Below, in pieces: positions 31,749 through 42,300 of a DNA stretch of 64,000 bases. The DNA is from Megaustenia siamemsis (Eukaryota; Mollusca; Gastropoda; Stylommatophora; Ariophantidae). Position 1 is the first letter of the stretch, and each line of letters opens with the position of its first letter. The stretch spans positions 152,580,114 through 152,644,113 of the forward strand of contig JAVIAB010000051.1 in assembly GCA_032433765.1 (NCBI GenBank), given 5' to 3'. The notes beneath the pieces are model-generated. The model made no database searches, had not been told where the DNA came from, and saw only the letters and a program-made list of their open reading frames with translations. The translations under genes were made by a program, and so were the position numbers.

Positions 31749-31903
31749 CAAGAAACTTAGTGGGCGTGTAAGAAGACTTATCAACCAACACAGAACTGGA
31801 GTCGTCAGTCACTGGACACTGCGAGACTTGCTGATGAGGGGATCTGAGCACCTATCGACATGTTCTAAGTGCAATGATAACCATCCCAAAATAACTCAAT
31901 AAC
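31749..31903 (+). mobile_element. Family D LINE, 150-bp 3' copy inserted in the array
   Basis: Encodes GRVRRLINQHRTGVVSHWTL, RDLLMRGSEHLSTCSKCNDN and ITQ, matching the last ~48 codons of the family D element at 19556-19703, and ends CTCAATAAC. A strongly 5'-truncated LINE copy inside the same minisatellite as the family A copy. Its frame happens to be open to the preceding array frame, which is coincidental. Confidence 0.9.
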
Positions 31904-32250
31904 AAAAACAATACACTACATTCGCAACTATCTTCTGTGTAATTAGCACTATACTCGTTACTATCTTTTATGCATTAAATACTACATTCGCGACTATCGT
32001 CTATGTAATATACACTATATTCGCTGCAAATTTAATGTTATTTACACTACATTATATATTATCTTCTATGTGATTTACACTACATTCGCGACTATCTTTA
32101 TGCAATATACACTACATTCTCGACTATCTTCTATGTAATATACACTACATTCTCGACTATCTTCTATGTAATATACACTACATTCTCGACTATCTTCTAC
32201 GTAATATACACTACATTCTCGGCTATATCTTTTATGCAGTAAACACTACT
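31904..32250. repeat. 33-bp minisatellite, right segment
   Basis: Copies resume as CTACATTCGCAACTATCTTC. The last units carry CTACATTCTCGACTATCTTC and decay toward 32250. Confidence 0.9.
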
Positions 32251-32435
32251 ATCTCTGACAACAACGTGGACATTGAGACTCAGACATAACTTCACATTCT
32301 CTAACTTCATTATCTCAGTATTGATAGCTGACACATACGATGTTAACGGGTGTCTGTGGTCACTCTTGGCCGTCTCCACTCATTATTTAGTTCGGCTGTA
32401 GTCTGATTTAACTTGTTTTTTTTCTCCTCAGTGGT
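32251..32435. other. Short unrecognised spacer
   Basis: No recognisable feature apart from a T-run near 32417-32425. Confidence 0.4.
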
Positions 32436-32439
32436 GATA

Positions 32440-32715
32440 ATAACAACATATTAATCAGACACATGCAACATATCTTCCCAATAGCAACATATGGTTGTGA
32501 TTCGTGGACAATTTCGCAATCAATAATGAATAAAGTTGGTTCATTCGTAACAAAATGCTACAGAAAAATCCCTAAGATATCTTGGACAATTAAAATGAAC
32601 AATGAAAACATATGTAAGACCTAAACATTATAAAGGACTGGCTTATAAGATCATCTAAAGAGGACATTAAAATATTACGGTCATGGCAAAAGACACTGTA
32701 GGTTGGAAGGAACAA
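32440..32715 (+). mobile_element. LINE RT C-terminal fragment that seeds the 45-bp array
   Basis: Plus strand: HMQHIFPIATYGCDSWTISQ (the YGxExW block with W conserved), SFVTKCYRKIPKISWTIKMN, then YYGHGKRH and LEGTRMEGVVPGI. These are the consecutive C-terminal motifs of APE-type LINEs; the last corresponds to the GxVxGxRxRGRPR region. Frameshift at about 32620. The following DNA repeats the MEGVVPGI-coding segment. Confidence 0.78.
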
Positions 32716-35700
32716 GAATGGAAGGCGTGGTTCCAGGAATATGAAACAGAAACAGATCAAGAATGGAAGGCATGGTTCCAGGAATATGAAACAGAAACAG
32801 ATAAGAATGGAAGGCGTGGTTCCAGGAATATGAAACAGAAACAGATCAAGAATGAAAGGCATGGTTCCAGGAATATGAAACAGAAACAGAACAAGAATGG
32901 AAGGCATGGTTCCAGGAATATGAAACAGAAACAGAACAAGAATGGAAGGCGTGGTTCCAGGAATATGAAACAGAAACAGATCAAGAATGGAAGGCGTGGT
33001 TCCAGGAATATGAAACAGAAACAGATCAAGAATGGAAGGCATGATTCCAGGAATATGAAACAGAAACAGATCAAGAATGGAAGGCATGGTTCCAGGAATA
33101 TGAAACAGAAACAGATCAAGAATGGAAGGCATGGTTCCAGGAATATGAAACAGAAACAGATCAAGAATGGAAGGCGTGGTTCCAGGAATATGAAACAGAA
33201 ACAGATCAAGAATGGAAGGCGTGGTTCCAGGAATATGAAACAGAAACAGATCAAGAATGGAAGGCATGGTTCCAGGAATATGAAACAGAAACAGATCAAG
33301 AATGGAAGGCGTGGTTCCAGGAATATGAAACAGAAACAGATCAAGAATGGAAGGCGTGGTTCCAGGAATATGAAACAGAAACAGATCAAGAATGGAAGGC
33401 ATGGTTCCAGGAATATGAAACAGAAACAGATCAAGAATGGAAGGCGTGGATCCAGGAATATGAAACAGAAACAGATCAAGAATGGAAGGCGTGGTTCAGG
33501 AATATGAAACAGAAACAGATCAAGAATGGAAGGCGTGGTTCCAGGAATATGAAACAGAAACAGATCAAGAATGGAAGGCATGGTTCCAGGAATATGAAAC
33601 AGAAACAGATCAAGAATGGAAGGCGTGGTTCCAGGAATATGAAACAGAAACAGATCAAGAATGGAAGGCGTGGTTCCAGGAATATGAAACAGAAACAGAT
33701 CAAGAATGGAAGGCGTGGTTCCAGGAATATGAAACAGAAACAGATCAAGAATGGAAGGCGTGGTTCCAGGAATATGAAACAGAAACAGATCAAGAATGGA
33801 AGGCGTGGTTCCAGGAATATGAAACAGAAACAGATCAAGAATGGAAGGCGTGGTTCAGGAATATGAAACAGAAACAGAACAAGAATGGAAGGCATGGTTC
33901 CAGGAATATGAAACAGAAACAGATCAAGAATGGAAGGCGTGGTTCCAGGAATATGAAACAGAAACAGATCAAGAATGGAAGGCGTGGTTCCAGGAATATG
34001 AAACAGAAACAGATCAAGAATGGAATGGGCATGGTTCCAGGAATATGAAACAGAAACAGATCAAGAATGGAAGGCGTGGTTCCAGGAATATGAAACAGAA
34101 ACAGATCAAGAATGGAAGGAATGGTTCCAGGAATATGAAACAGAAACAGATCAAGAATGGAAGGCGTGGTTCCAGGAATATGAAACAGAAACAGATCAAG
34201 AATGGAAGGCGTGGTTCCAGGAATATGAAACAGAAACAGATCAAGAATGGAAGGCGTGGTCCAGGAATATGAAACAGAAACAGATCAAGAATGGAAGGCA
34301 TGGTTCCAGGAACATGAAACAGAAACAGATCAAGAATGGAAGGCATGGTTCCAGGAATATGAAACAGAAACAGATCAAGAATGGAAGGCGTGGTTCCAGG
34401 AATATGAAACAGAAACAGATCAAGAATGGAAGGCGTGGTTCCAAGAATATGAAACAGAAACAGATAAAGAATGGAAGGCGTGGTTCCAGGAATATGAAAC
34501 AGAAACAGAACAAGAATGGAAGGCGTGGTTCCAGGAATATGAAACAGAAACAGAACAAGAATGGAAGGCGTGGTTCCAGGAATATGAAACAGAAACAGAT
34601 CAAGAATGGAAGGCGTGGTTCCAGGAATATGAAACAGAAACAGATCAAGAATGGAAGGCGTGGTTCCAGGAATATGAAACAGAAACAGATCAAGAATGGA
34701 AGGCATGGTTCCAGGAATATGAAACAGAAACAGATCAAGAATGGAAGGCATGGTTCCAGGAATATGAAACAGAAACAGATCAAGAATGGAAGGCGTGGTT
34801 CCAGGAATATGAAACAGAAACAGATCAAGAAAGGAAGGCGTGGTTCCAGGAATATGAAACAGAAACAGATCAAGAATGGAAGGCATGGTTCCAGGAATAT
34901 GAAAAAGAAACAGAACAAGAATGGAAGGCATGGTTCAGGAATATGAAACAGAAACAGATCAAGAATGGAAGGCATGGTTCCAGGAATATGAAACAGAAAC
35001 AGATCAAGAATGGAAGGCATGGTTCCAGGAATATGAAGCAGAAACAGATCAAGAATGGAAGGCATGGTTCCAGGAATAAAAAACAGACAAGAATGGAAGC
35101 CTGGTTAGGAATATGAAACAGAAACAGATCAAGAATGGAAGGCGTGGTTCCAGGAATATGAAACAGAAACAGATCAAGAATGGAAGGCGTGGTTCCAGGA
35201 ATATGAAACAGAAACAGATCAAGAATGGAAGGCGTGGTTCCAGGAATATGAAACAGAAACAGATCAAGAATGGAAGGCGTGGTTCCAGGAATATGAAACA
35301 GAAACAGATCAAGAAAGGAAGGCGTGGTTCCAGGAATATGAAACAGAAACAGATCAAGAATGGAAGGCGTGGTTCCAGGAATATGAAACAGAAACAGATC
35401 AAGAATGGAAGGCGTGGTTCCAGGAATATGAAACAGAAACAGATCAAGAATGGAAGGCGTGGTTCCAGGAATATGAAACAGAAACAGATCAAGAATGGAA
35501 GGCGTGGTTCCAGGAATATGAAACAGAAACAGATCAAGAATGGAAGGCGTGGTTCCAGGAATATGAAACAGAAACAGATCAAGAATGGAAGGCATGGTTC
35601 CAGGAATATGAAACAGAAACAGATCAAGAATGGAAGGCATGGTTCCAGGAATATGAAACAGAAACAGATCAAGAATGGAAGGCATGGTTCCAGGAATATG

Positions 35701-36085
35701 AAACAGAAACAGATCAAGAATGGAAGGCGTGGTTCCAGGAATATGAAACAGAAACAGATCAAGAATGGAAGGCATGGTTCCAGGAATATGAAACAGAAAC
35801 AGATCAAGAATGGAAGGCATGGTTCCAGGATTATGAAACAGAAACAGATCAAGAATGGAAGGCATAGTTCCAGGAATATGAAACAGAAACAGATCAAGAA
35901 TGGAAGGCGTGTTCCAGGAATATGAAACAGAAACAGATCAAGAATGGAAGGCATGGTTCCAGGAATATGAAACAGAAACAGATCAAGAATGGAAGGCGTG
36001 GTTCCAGGAATATGAAACAGAAACAGATCAAGAATGGAAGGCATGGTTCCAGGAATATGAAACAGAAACAGATGAAGAAGAAGGT
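32702..36085. repeat. 45-bp minisatellite array I (about 75 copies)
   Basis: The unit is CAGGAATATGAAACAGAAAC followed by AGATCAAGAATGGAAGGCGTGGTTC. Sequence identity is very high; the main variants are GCGTGG/GCATGG and GATCAAG/GAACAAG. Rare 1-bp losses (for instance at about 33496, 33855, 34259) shift the frame. Because 45 is divisible by three and the unit has few stops, open frames of 270-331 codons cover both strands in at least four frames. It is not a protein-coding gene on this evidence. The first unit continues the LINE fragment at 32440-32715. Confidence 0.97.
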
Positions 36086-36109
36086 AAAAAAAAAAAAAAA
36101 GTAAAGTTC
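36086..36109. other. Junction between the two 45-bp arrays
   Basis: A short poly(A) segment (AAAAAAAAAAAAAA-type, about 36088-36101) and GTAAAGTTCCC separate the arrays. Confidence 0.8.
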
Positions 36110-37405
36110 CCCCGTCACGCCAAGTGGCGGCGTATAGGGAATATGGTGTTAGTGACCCGTCACGCCAAGTGGCGGCGTATAGGGAATATGGTGTTAGTGA
36201 CCCGTCACGCCAAGTGGCGGCGTATAGGGAATATGGTGTTAGTGACCCGTCACGCCAAGTGGCGGCGTATAGGGAATATGGTGTTAGTGACCCGTCACGG
36301 CAAGTGGCGGCGTTATAGGGAATATGGTGTTAGTGACCCGTCACGCCAAGTGGCGGCGTATAGGGAATATGGTGTTAGTGACCCGTCACGCCAAGTGGCG
36401 GCGTATAGGGAATATGGTGTTAGTGACCCGTCACGCCAAGTGGTTGCATATAGGGAATATGGTGTTAGTGACCCGTCACGCCAAGTGGTGGCATATAGGG
36501 AATATGGTGTTAGTGACCCGTCACGCCAAGTGGCGGCGTATAGGGAATATGGTGTTAGTGACCCGTCACGCCAAGTGACGGCGTATAGGGAATATGGTGT
36601 TAGTGACCCGTCACGCCAAGTGACGGTGTATAGGGAATATGGTGTTAGTGACCCGTCACGCCAAGTGACGGCGTATAGGGAATATGGTGTTAGTGACCCG
36701 TCACGCCAAGTGACGGCGTATAGGGAATATGGTGTTAGTGACCCGTCACGCCAAGTGACGCGTATAGGGAATATGGTGTTAGTGACCCGTCACGCCAAGT
36801 GACGGCGTATAGGGAATATGGTGTTAGTGACCCGTCACGCCAAGTGGCGGCGTATAGGGAATATGGTGTTAGTGACCCGTCACGCCAAGTGACGGCGTAT
36901 AGGGAACATGGTGTTAGTGACCGTCACGCCAAGTGGTGGCGTATAGGGAATATGGTGTTAGTGACCCGTCACGACAAGTGGTGGCGTATAGGGAATATGG
37001 TGTTAGTGACCGTCACGCCAAGTGGTGGCGTATAGGGAATATGGTGTTAGTGACCCGTCACGCCAAGTGGCGGCGTATAGGGAATATGGTGTTAGTGACC
37101 CGTCACGCCAAGTGGCGGCGTATAGGGAATATGGTGTAAGTGACCCGTCACGCCAAGTGGCGGCGTATAGGGAATATGGTGATAGTGACCCGTCACGCCA
37201 AGTGGCGGCGTATAGGGAATATGGTGTTAGTGACCCGTCACGCCAAGTGGCGGCGTATAGGGAATATGGTGTTAGTGACCCGTCACGCCAAGTGGCGGCG
37301 TATAGGGAATATGGTGTTAGTGACCCGTCACGCCAAGTGGCGGCGTATAGGGAATATGGTGTTAGTGACCCGTCACGCAAGTGACGGCGTATAGGGCATA
37401 TGGTG
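36110..37405. repeat. 45-bp minisatellite array II (about 29 copies), CpG-rich with paired dyads
   Basis: The unit is CGTCACGCCAAGTGGCGGCG followed by TATAGGGAATATGGTGTTAGTGACC. Each unit carries two short inverted repeats back to back: GTGAC-CC-GTCAC across the unit junction and CGCCA-AG-TGGCG next to it. GC-rich compared with everything around it. Variants are GGCGG/GACGG/GGTGG and rare 1-bp losses. Open frames on both strands are period artefacts. Confidence 0.97.
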
Positions 37406-37430
37406 TTAGTGACCATACATTTTACAGACC

Positions 37431-37606
37431 TTCGGCACATGATTTTGGTGTAATGTGATCGGTATTACGCCCGTGCCGCTTGACTTTCCAGAAAAATATC
37501 GGTACCCATTTAAGACTGGGTGAACCCGGAAGCCGTCGGTTGGGATCGAACCCTACCCCTTGTCCTTTGTACTCCAGTTCACTAACCACTGAGCTATCGC
37601 GGCTCC
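37431..37606 (-). mobile_element. tRNA-derived SINE-2, copy 2
   Basis: On the minus strand, A box TAGCTCAGTGG and B box GGTTCGATCCC lie in a tRNA-like head whose first seven bases (GGAGCCG) can pair with CGGCTTC near its end, an almost intact acceptor stem. The body matches copy 1 (19808-19980) through to the terminal GCACATGATTTT word. The SINE begins about 25 bp after array II ends. Pol III would transcribe leftward, into the array. Confidence 0.9.
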
Positions 37607-37878
37607 TCAATGCGACATAATGTATGTAATATTCTATATGTGTATTATTAACGTTTGTGTAAATAGACACAATTATGGGAACATACAATCAGAGAATGGA
37701 TATGTCCCCAGTCCCAACAAGTGATTGTAGCTAATGGAAAGGTTGATGAAGCCTGTCAATAGTGCCCGTTAAAGCACAGGGCATATGGCGAGAAAGACGG
37801 AAGAATTGAAGATATATATTCTACTAGCTTGAAATTATAATACTTTTGGCTGTCTCTTTATGCATTATACACAATATT
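37607..37878. other. Unrecognised spacer
   Basis: Nothing recognisable on either strand. Confidence 0.45.
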
Positions 37879-38135
37879 GCTATTATTACAATTATAACTA
37901 TGTACGGATCAGTGCATTACAATTATAACTATGTACAAAATAAATGCATTATAATTATAACTATGTGCAGATCAATGCATTATAATTATAACTATGTACG
38001 GATAAATGCATTATAATTATAACTATGTACGGATAAATGCATTATAATTATAACTATGTACGGATAAATGCATTATAATTATAACTATGTACGGATAAAG
38101 CATTATAATTATAACTATGTACGAATCAATGCACT
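37879..38135. repeat. 31-bp minisatellite (8 copies)
   Basis: The unit is CATTATAATTATAACTATGT followed by ACGGATAAATG, with GATCA and AAATA variants. Very AT-rich. It ends 65 bp before the large inverted repeat. Confidence 0.93.
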
Positions 38136-38199
38136 GATGTTCGTCTCTGACATATATGGAGGTGTTCACAACTTCTCATATAATCACTCAAAAACAAGC

Positions 38200-38340
38200 C
38201 AGTAGTAGTATACAAGGGTCCATTTGACCCGTATTTAGGCGCTAAATTAACAAAGATATATAGTAGGCGCGCGGCGCGCCTAATGTACCGTAGGCGCAGG
38301 GGGAGTTGACCGTGACATTTCGTGGCCGGATGTTGACCGC
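38200..38340 (+). repeat. Terminal motif, copy 1 (left arm)
   Basis: Begins AGTAGTAG, then TTGACCCGTATTTAGGCGCT, AAATTAACAAAGATATATAG, a GC-rich dyad GGCGCGCGGCGCGCC, GCGCAGGGGGAGTT and GACATTTCGTG. The same order of words recurs at 38528-38665, so this is a direct repeat inside the terminal domain, about 70-85% identical by eye. Confidence 0.82.
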
Positions 38341-38389
38341 TATTCCAGGTGCTCCGTATTTTAAAAATTCCGAATTATTTTAAAAAAAA

Positions 38390-38468
38390 CAGTCTCCATC
38401 TGATTTCGAACACGGGTCTACGGCGTGCCAGGCCAGACACTTACCACTATGCTACAGGCGATCACAGA
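38390..38468 (-). other. tRNA-like pol III box sequence, left arm, outward-facing
   Basis: On the minus strand, A box TAGCATAGTGG and an imperfect B box (GTGTTCGAAATC) are spaced as in a tRNA or SINE head. The mirror copy is at 60068-60146. Transcription, if any, would run leftward, out of the inverted repeat. It could be a decayed SINE captured by the element. Confidence 0.55.
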
Positions 38469-38527
38469 ATTAGAGGCTGAATGAGACAGGTGAAGCGTGA
38501 GGCTTTTGTTGGTACCTGACAGCTAGC

Positions 38528-38665
38528 TAGTAGTAGAGAAAGATTGACCCGCATTTAGGCGCTAAATTAACAAAGATATATAGGGCGGCACGCGGCGTGC
38601 ATAAACCGGGCGGCGCAGGGGGAGTTAACCATGACATTTCGTGTCGGGATGCCTGGTGACCGCTC
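38528..38665 (+). repeat. Terminal motif, copy 2 (left arm)
   Basis: The same word order as copy 1, offset by about 328 bp (AGTAGTAG, TTGACCCGCATTTAGGCGCT, AAATTAACAAAG, CGGCGCAGGGGGAGTT, GACATTTCGTG). The GC-rich dyad differs (CGGCACGCGGCGTGC). The region between the two copies carries the tRNA-like sequence. Confidence 0.82.
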
Positions 38666-39335
38666 GTTGACCTCTCAACCTCTCGGCGCCATGGGCGGGG
38701 TGAGCTCTCGTAGTGGGGGACCTGTTATGATCAAAGACACCATTTCTCTGTGAAATTTCTCACTTGGGTAACTTAAGCTGGTCTAGCCGTCTAACAGAGA
38801 GACAGTAAATTAATGTACTTTTGATATTCTATTACTGTTGTGCTTTTTTTTTTTTTTTTTGTAGTGGTTGTAGTAATAGTAGTAGTAGTTAAAGTCGTTA
38901 TTGAAGTTGTACAACTAGTGTGACTTGTATTTTGTAGAGTTATAACAGACAAGTGGGGGCTATGCCTTTTTTTTTCATGTATAGTAGAGAGATGGTAGAG
39001 TCTTATAGTTATTTTTATGCATGACAACTTAATGTATCTATAAAATTCATTTTGAAATTAATGGAAACATACAACTTACTCAGGGCTTGGCCAACTAACA
39101 GCAACGGTCTTGCTAATATATTTAACCCGTGGAAACATCAGCATCATGAGACTTATTAATGTCCAAATTGACCGCTTGTTCATAACACGGAGACGACAGC
39201 GATGATGACTTTAACGGGTACACAATCAAAGATCCGTGGGTTTTGTTTTAGTCGATGACAACTTTTGAAATAGTAGCTGACAACTTTTGTATTAGCAGAT
39301 GACAGCTTTCAATGACTGTTTACATGCTATGTCAT

Positions 39336-42300
39336 TGTAGCAGTCATGTATGTCATGTCGATGTAGTAGACACGTATGTCATGTCATTGTAACAGTCATG
39401 TCAATGTAACAGTTATTTCGTTGTAATAGTCATCTCGTTGTAACAGTCACGGGTGTCATGTCGTTTATCAGATACGTATGGTATGTCGTTGTAACAGTCA
39501 TTTCGTTGTAATAGTCATCTCGTTGTAACAGACACGTATGTCATGTCGTTTTATCAGACACGTATGATATGTCGTTGTAACAGACATGTCGTTGTATCAG
39601 TCATATCGATGTAGTAGACACGTATGTCATGTCATTGTAACAGTCATGTCAATGTAACAGTCATGTCAATGTAACAGTCATTTCGTTGTAATAGTCATCT
39701 CGTTGTAACAGTCACGTATGCCATGTCGTTTTATCAGACACGTATGGTATGTCGTTGTAACAGACATGTGGTTGTATCAGGCATGTCGATGTAGTAGACA
39801 CGTATGTCATGTCATTGTAACAGTCATGTCAATGTAACAGTCATTTCGTTGTAATAGTCATCTCGTTGTAACAGACACGTATGTCATGTCGTTTTATCAG
39901 AGACGTATGGTATGTCGTTGTAACAGACATGTCGTTGTATCAGTCATGTCGATGTAGTAGACACGTATGTCATATCATTGTAACAGTCATGTCAATGTAA
40001 CAGTCATTTCGTTGTAATAGTCATCTCTTTGTAACAGACACGTATGTCATGTGGTTTTATCAGACACATATGGTATGTCGTTGTAACAGACATGTCGTTG
40101 TATCAGTCATGTCTATGTAGTAGACACGTATGTCATGTCATTGTAACAGGCATGTCAATGTAACAGTCATGTCAATGTAACAGTCATTTCGTTGTAATAG
40201 TCATCTCGTTGTAACAGGCACGTATGTCATGTCGTTTTATCAGAGACGTATGGTATGTCGTTGTAACAGACATGTCGTTGTATCAGTCATGTCGATGTAG
40301 TAGACACGTATGTCATGTCATTGTAACAGTCATGTCAATGTAACAGTCATTTCGTTGTAATAGTCATCTCGTTGTAACAGACATGTATGTCATGTCGTTT
40401 ATCAGTGACGTATGCTATGTCGTTGTAACAGACATGTCGTTGTATCAGTCATGTCGATGTAGTAGACACGTATGGCATGTCATTGTAAGAGGCATGTCAA
40501 TGTAACAGTCATGTCAATGTAACAGTCATTTCGTTGTAATAGTCATCTCGTTGTAACAGTCACGTATGGCATGTCGTTTTATCAGAGACGTATGGTATGT
40601 CGTTGTAACAGACATGTCGTTGTATCATTCATGTCGATGTAGTAGACACGTATGTCATGTCATTGTAACAGTCATGTCAATGTAACAGTCATTTCGTTGT
40701 AATAGTCATCTCGTTGTAACAGACATGTATGTCATGTCGTTTTATCAGTGACGTATGTATGTCGTTTGTAACAGACATGTCGTTGTATCAGTCATGTCGA
40801 TGTAGTAGACACGTATGGCATGTCATTGTAAGAGGCATGTCAATGTAACAGTCATGTCAATGTAACAGTCATTTCGTTGTAATAGTCATCTCGTTGTGAC
40901 AGTCACGTATGGCATGTCGTTTTATCAGAGACGTATGGTATGTCGTTGTAACAGACATGTCGTTGTATCATTCATGTCGATGTAGTAGACACGTATGTCA
41001 TGTCATTGTAACAGTCATGTCAATGTAACAGTCATTTCGTTGTAATAGTCATCTCGATGTAACAGACACATATGTCATGTCATTGTAACAGTCATGTCAA
41101 TGTAACAGTAATTTCATTGTAATAGTCATCTCGTTGTAACAGTCACGTATGTCATGTCGTTTTATCAGAGACGTATGGTGTGTCGTTGTAACAGACATGT
41201 CGTTGTATCAGTCATGTCGATGTAGTAGACACGTATGTCATGTCGTTGTAACAGACACGTATGGTATGTCGTTGTAACAGACATGTCATTGTATCAGGCA
41301 TGTCGATGTAGTAGACACGTATGTCATGTCATTGTAACAGTCATGTCAATGTAACAGTCATGACAATGTAACAGTCATTTCGTTGTAATAGTCATCTCGT
41401 TGTAACAGTCACGTATGTTATGTCGTTTGTCAGAGACGTATGGTATGACGTTGTAACAGACATGTCGTTGTATCAGGCATGCCGATGTAGTAGACACGTA
41501 TGTCATGTCATTGTAACAGTCATGTCAATGTAACAGTCATTTCGTTGTAATAGTCATCTCGTTGTAACAGTCACGTATGTCATGTCGTTTTATCAGACAC
41601 GTATGGTATGTCGTTGTAACAGACATGTCGTTGTATCAGTCATGTCGATGTAGTAGACACGTATGTCATGTCATTGTAACAGTCATGTCAATGTAACAGT
41701 CATTTCGTTGTAATAGTCATCTCGTTGTAACAGACATGTATGTCATGTTGTTTTATCAGTGACGTATGGTATGTCGTTGTAACAGACATGTCGTTATATC
41801 AGTCAGGTCGATGTAGTAGACACGTATGTCATGTCATTGTAACAGTCATATCAATGTAACAGTCATGTCAATGTAACAGTCATTTCGTTGTAATAGTCAT
41901 CTGTTGTAACAGTCACGTATGGCATGTCGTTTTATCAGAGACGTATGGTATGTCGTTGTAACAGACATGTCGTTGTATCAGTCATGTCGATGTAGTAGAC
42001 ACGTATGGCATGTCATTGTAAGAGGCATGTCAATGTAACAGTCATGTCAATGTAACAGTCATTTCGTTGTAATAGTCATCTCGTTGTAACAGTCACGTAT
42101 GTCATGTCGTTTTATCAGAGACGTATGGCTTGTCGTTGTAACAGACATGTCGTTGTATCATTCATGTCGATGTAGTAGACACGTATGTCATGTCATTGTA
42201 ACAGTCATGTCAATGTAACAGTCATTTCGTTGTAATAGTCATCTCGATGTAACAGACACGTATGTCATGTCATTGTAACAGTCATGTCAATGTAACAGTA

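Larger units (their letters stand above)
38200..39335 (+). repeat. Left arm, outer domain
   Basis: About 1.13 kb without tandem structure, the reverse complement of 59205-60332. It contains two copies of a ~140-bp terminal motif, a tRNA-like sequence between them, a T-run with GTAG repeats (38847-38892) and anonymous sequence. In the inner ~900 bp the only differences I found from the right arm are homopolymer or single-base length changes. In the outermost ~200 bp there are about four or five substitutions. Confidence 0.85.

Noticed and set aside
32702..36085. Long open frames (270-331 codons) as a repetitive protein gene
   Set aside because: They are open in several frames on both strands because the unit is 45 bp and stop-poor. 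Single-base losses shift the frame without any sign of repair, and there is no start, signal or flanking coding sequence.
35900..37394. Frames running from array I across the junction into array II as one fusion gene
   Set aside because: The frame crosses a poly(A) junction between two unrelated minisatellites; the continuity is accidental.
37431..37606. Functional tRNA gene
   Set aside because: A second copy at 19808-19980 shares about 95 bp of non-tRNA body, so the unit is a SINE. The D and anticodon arms do not pair properly.
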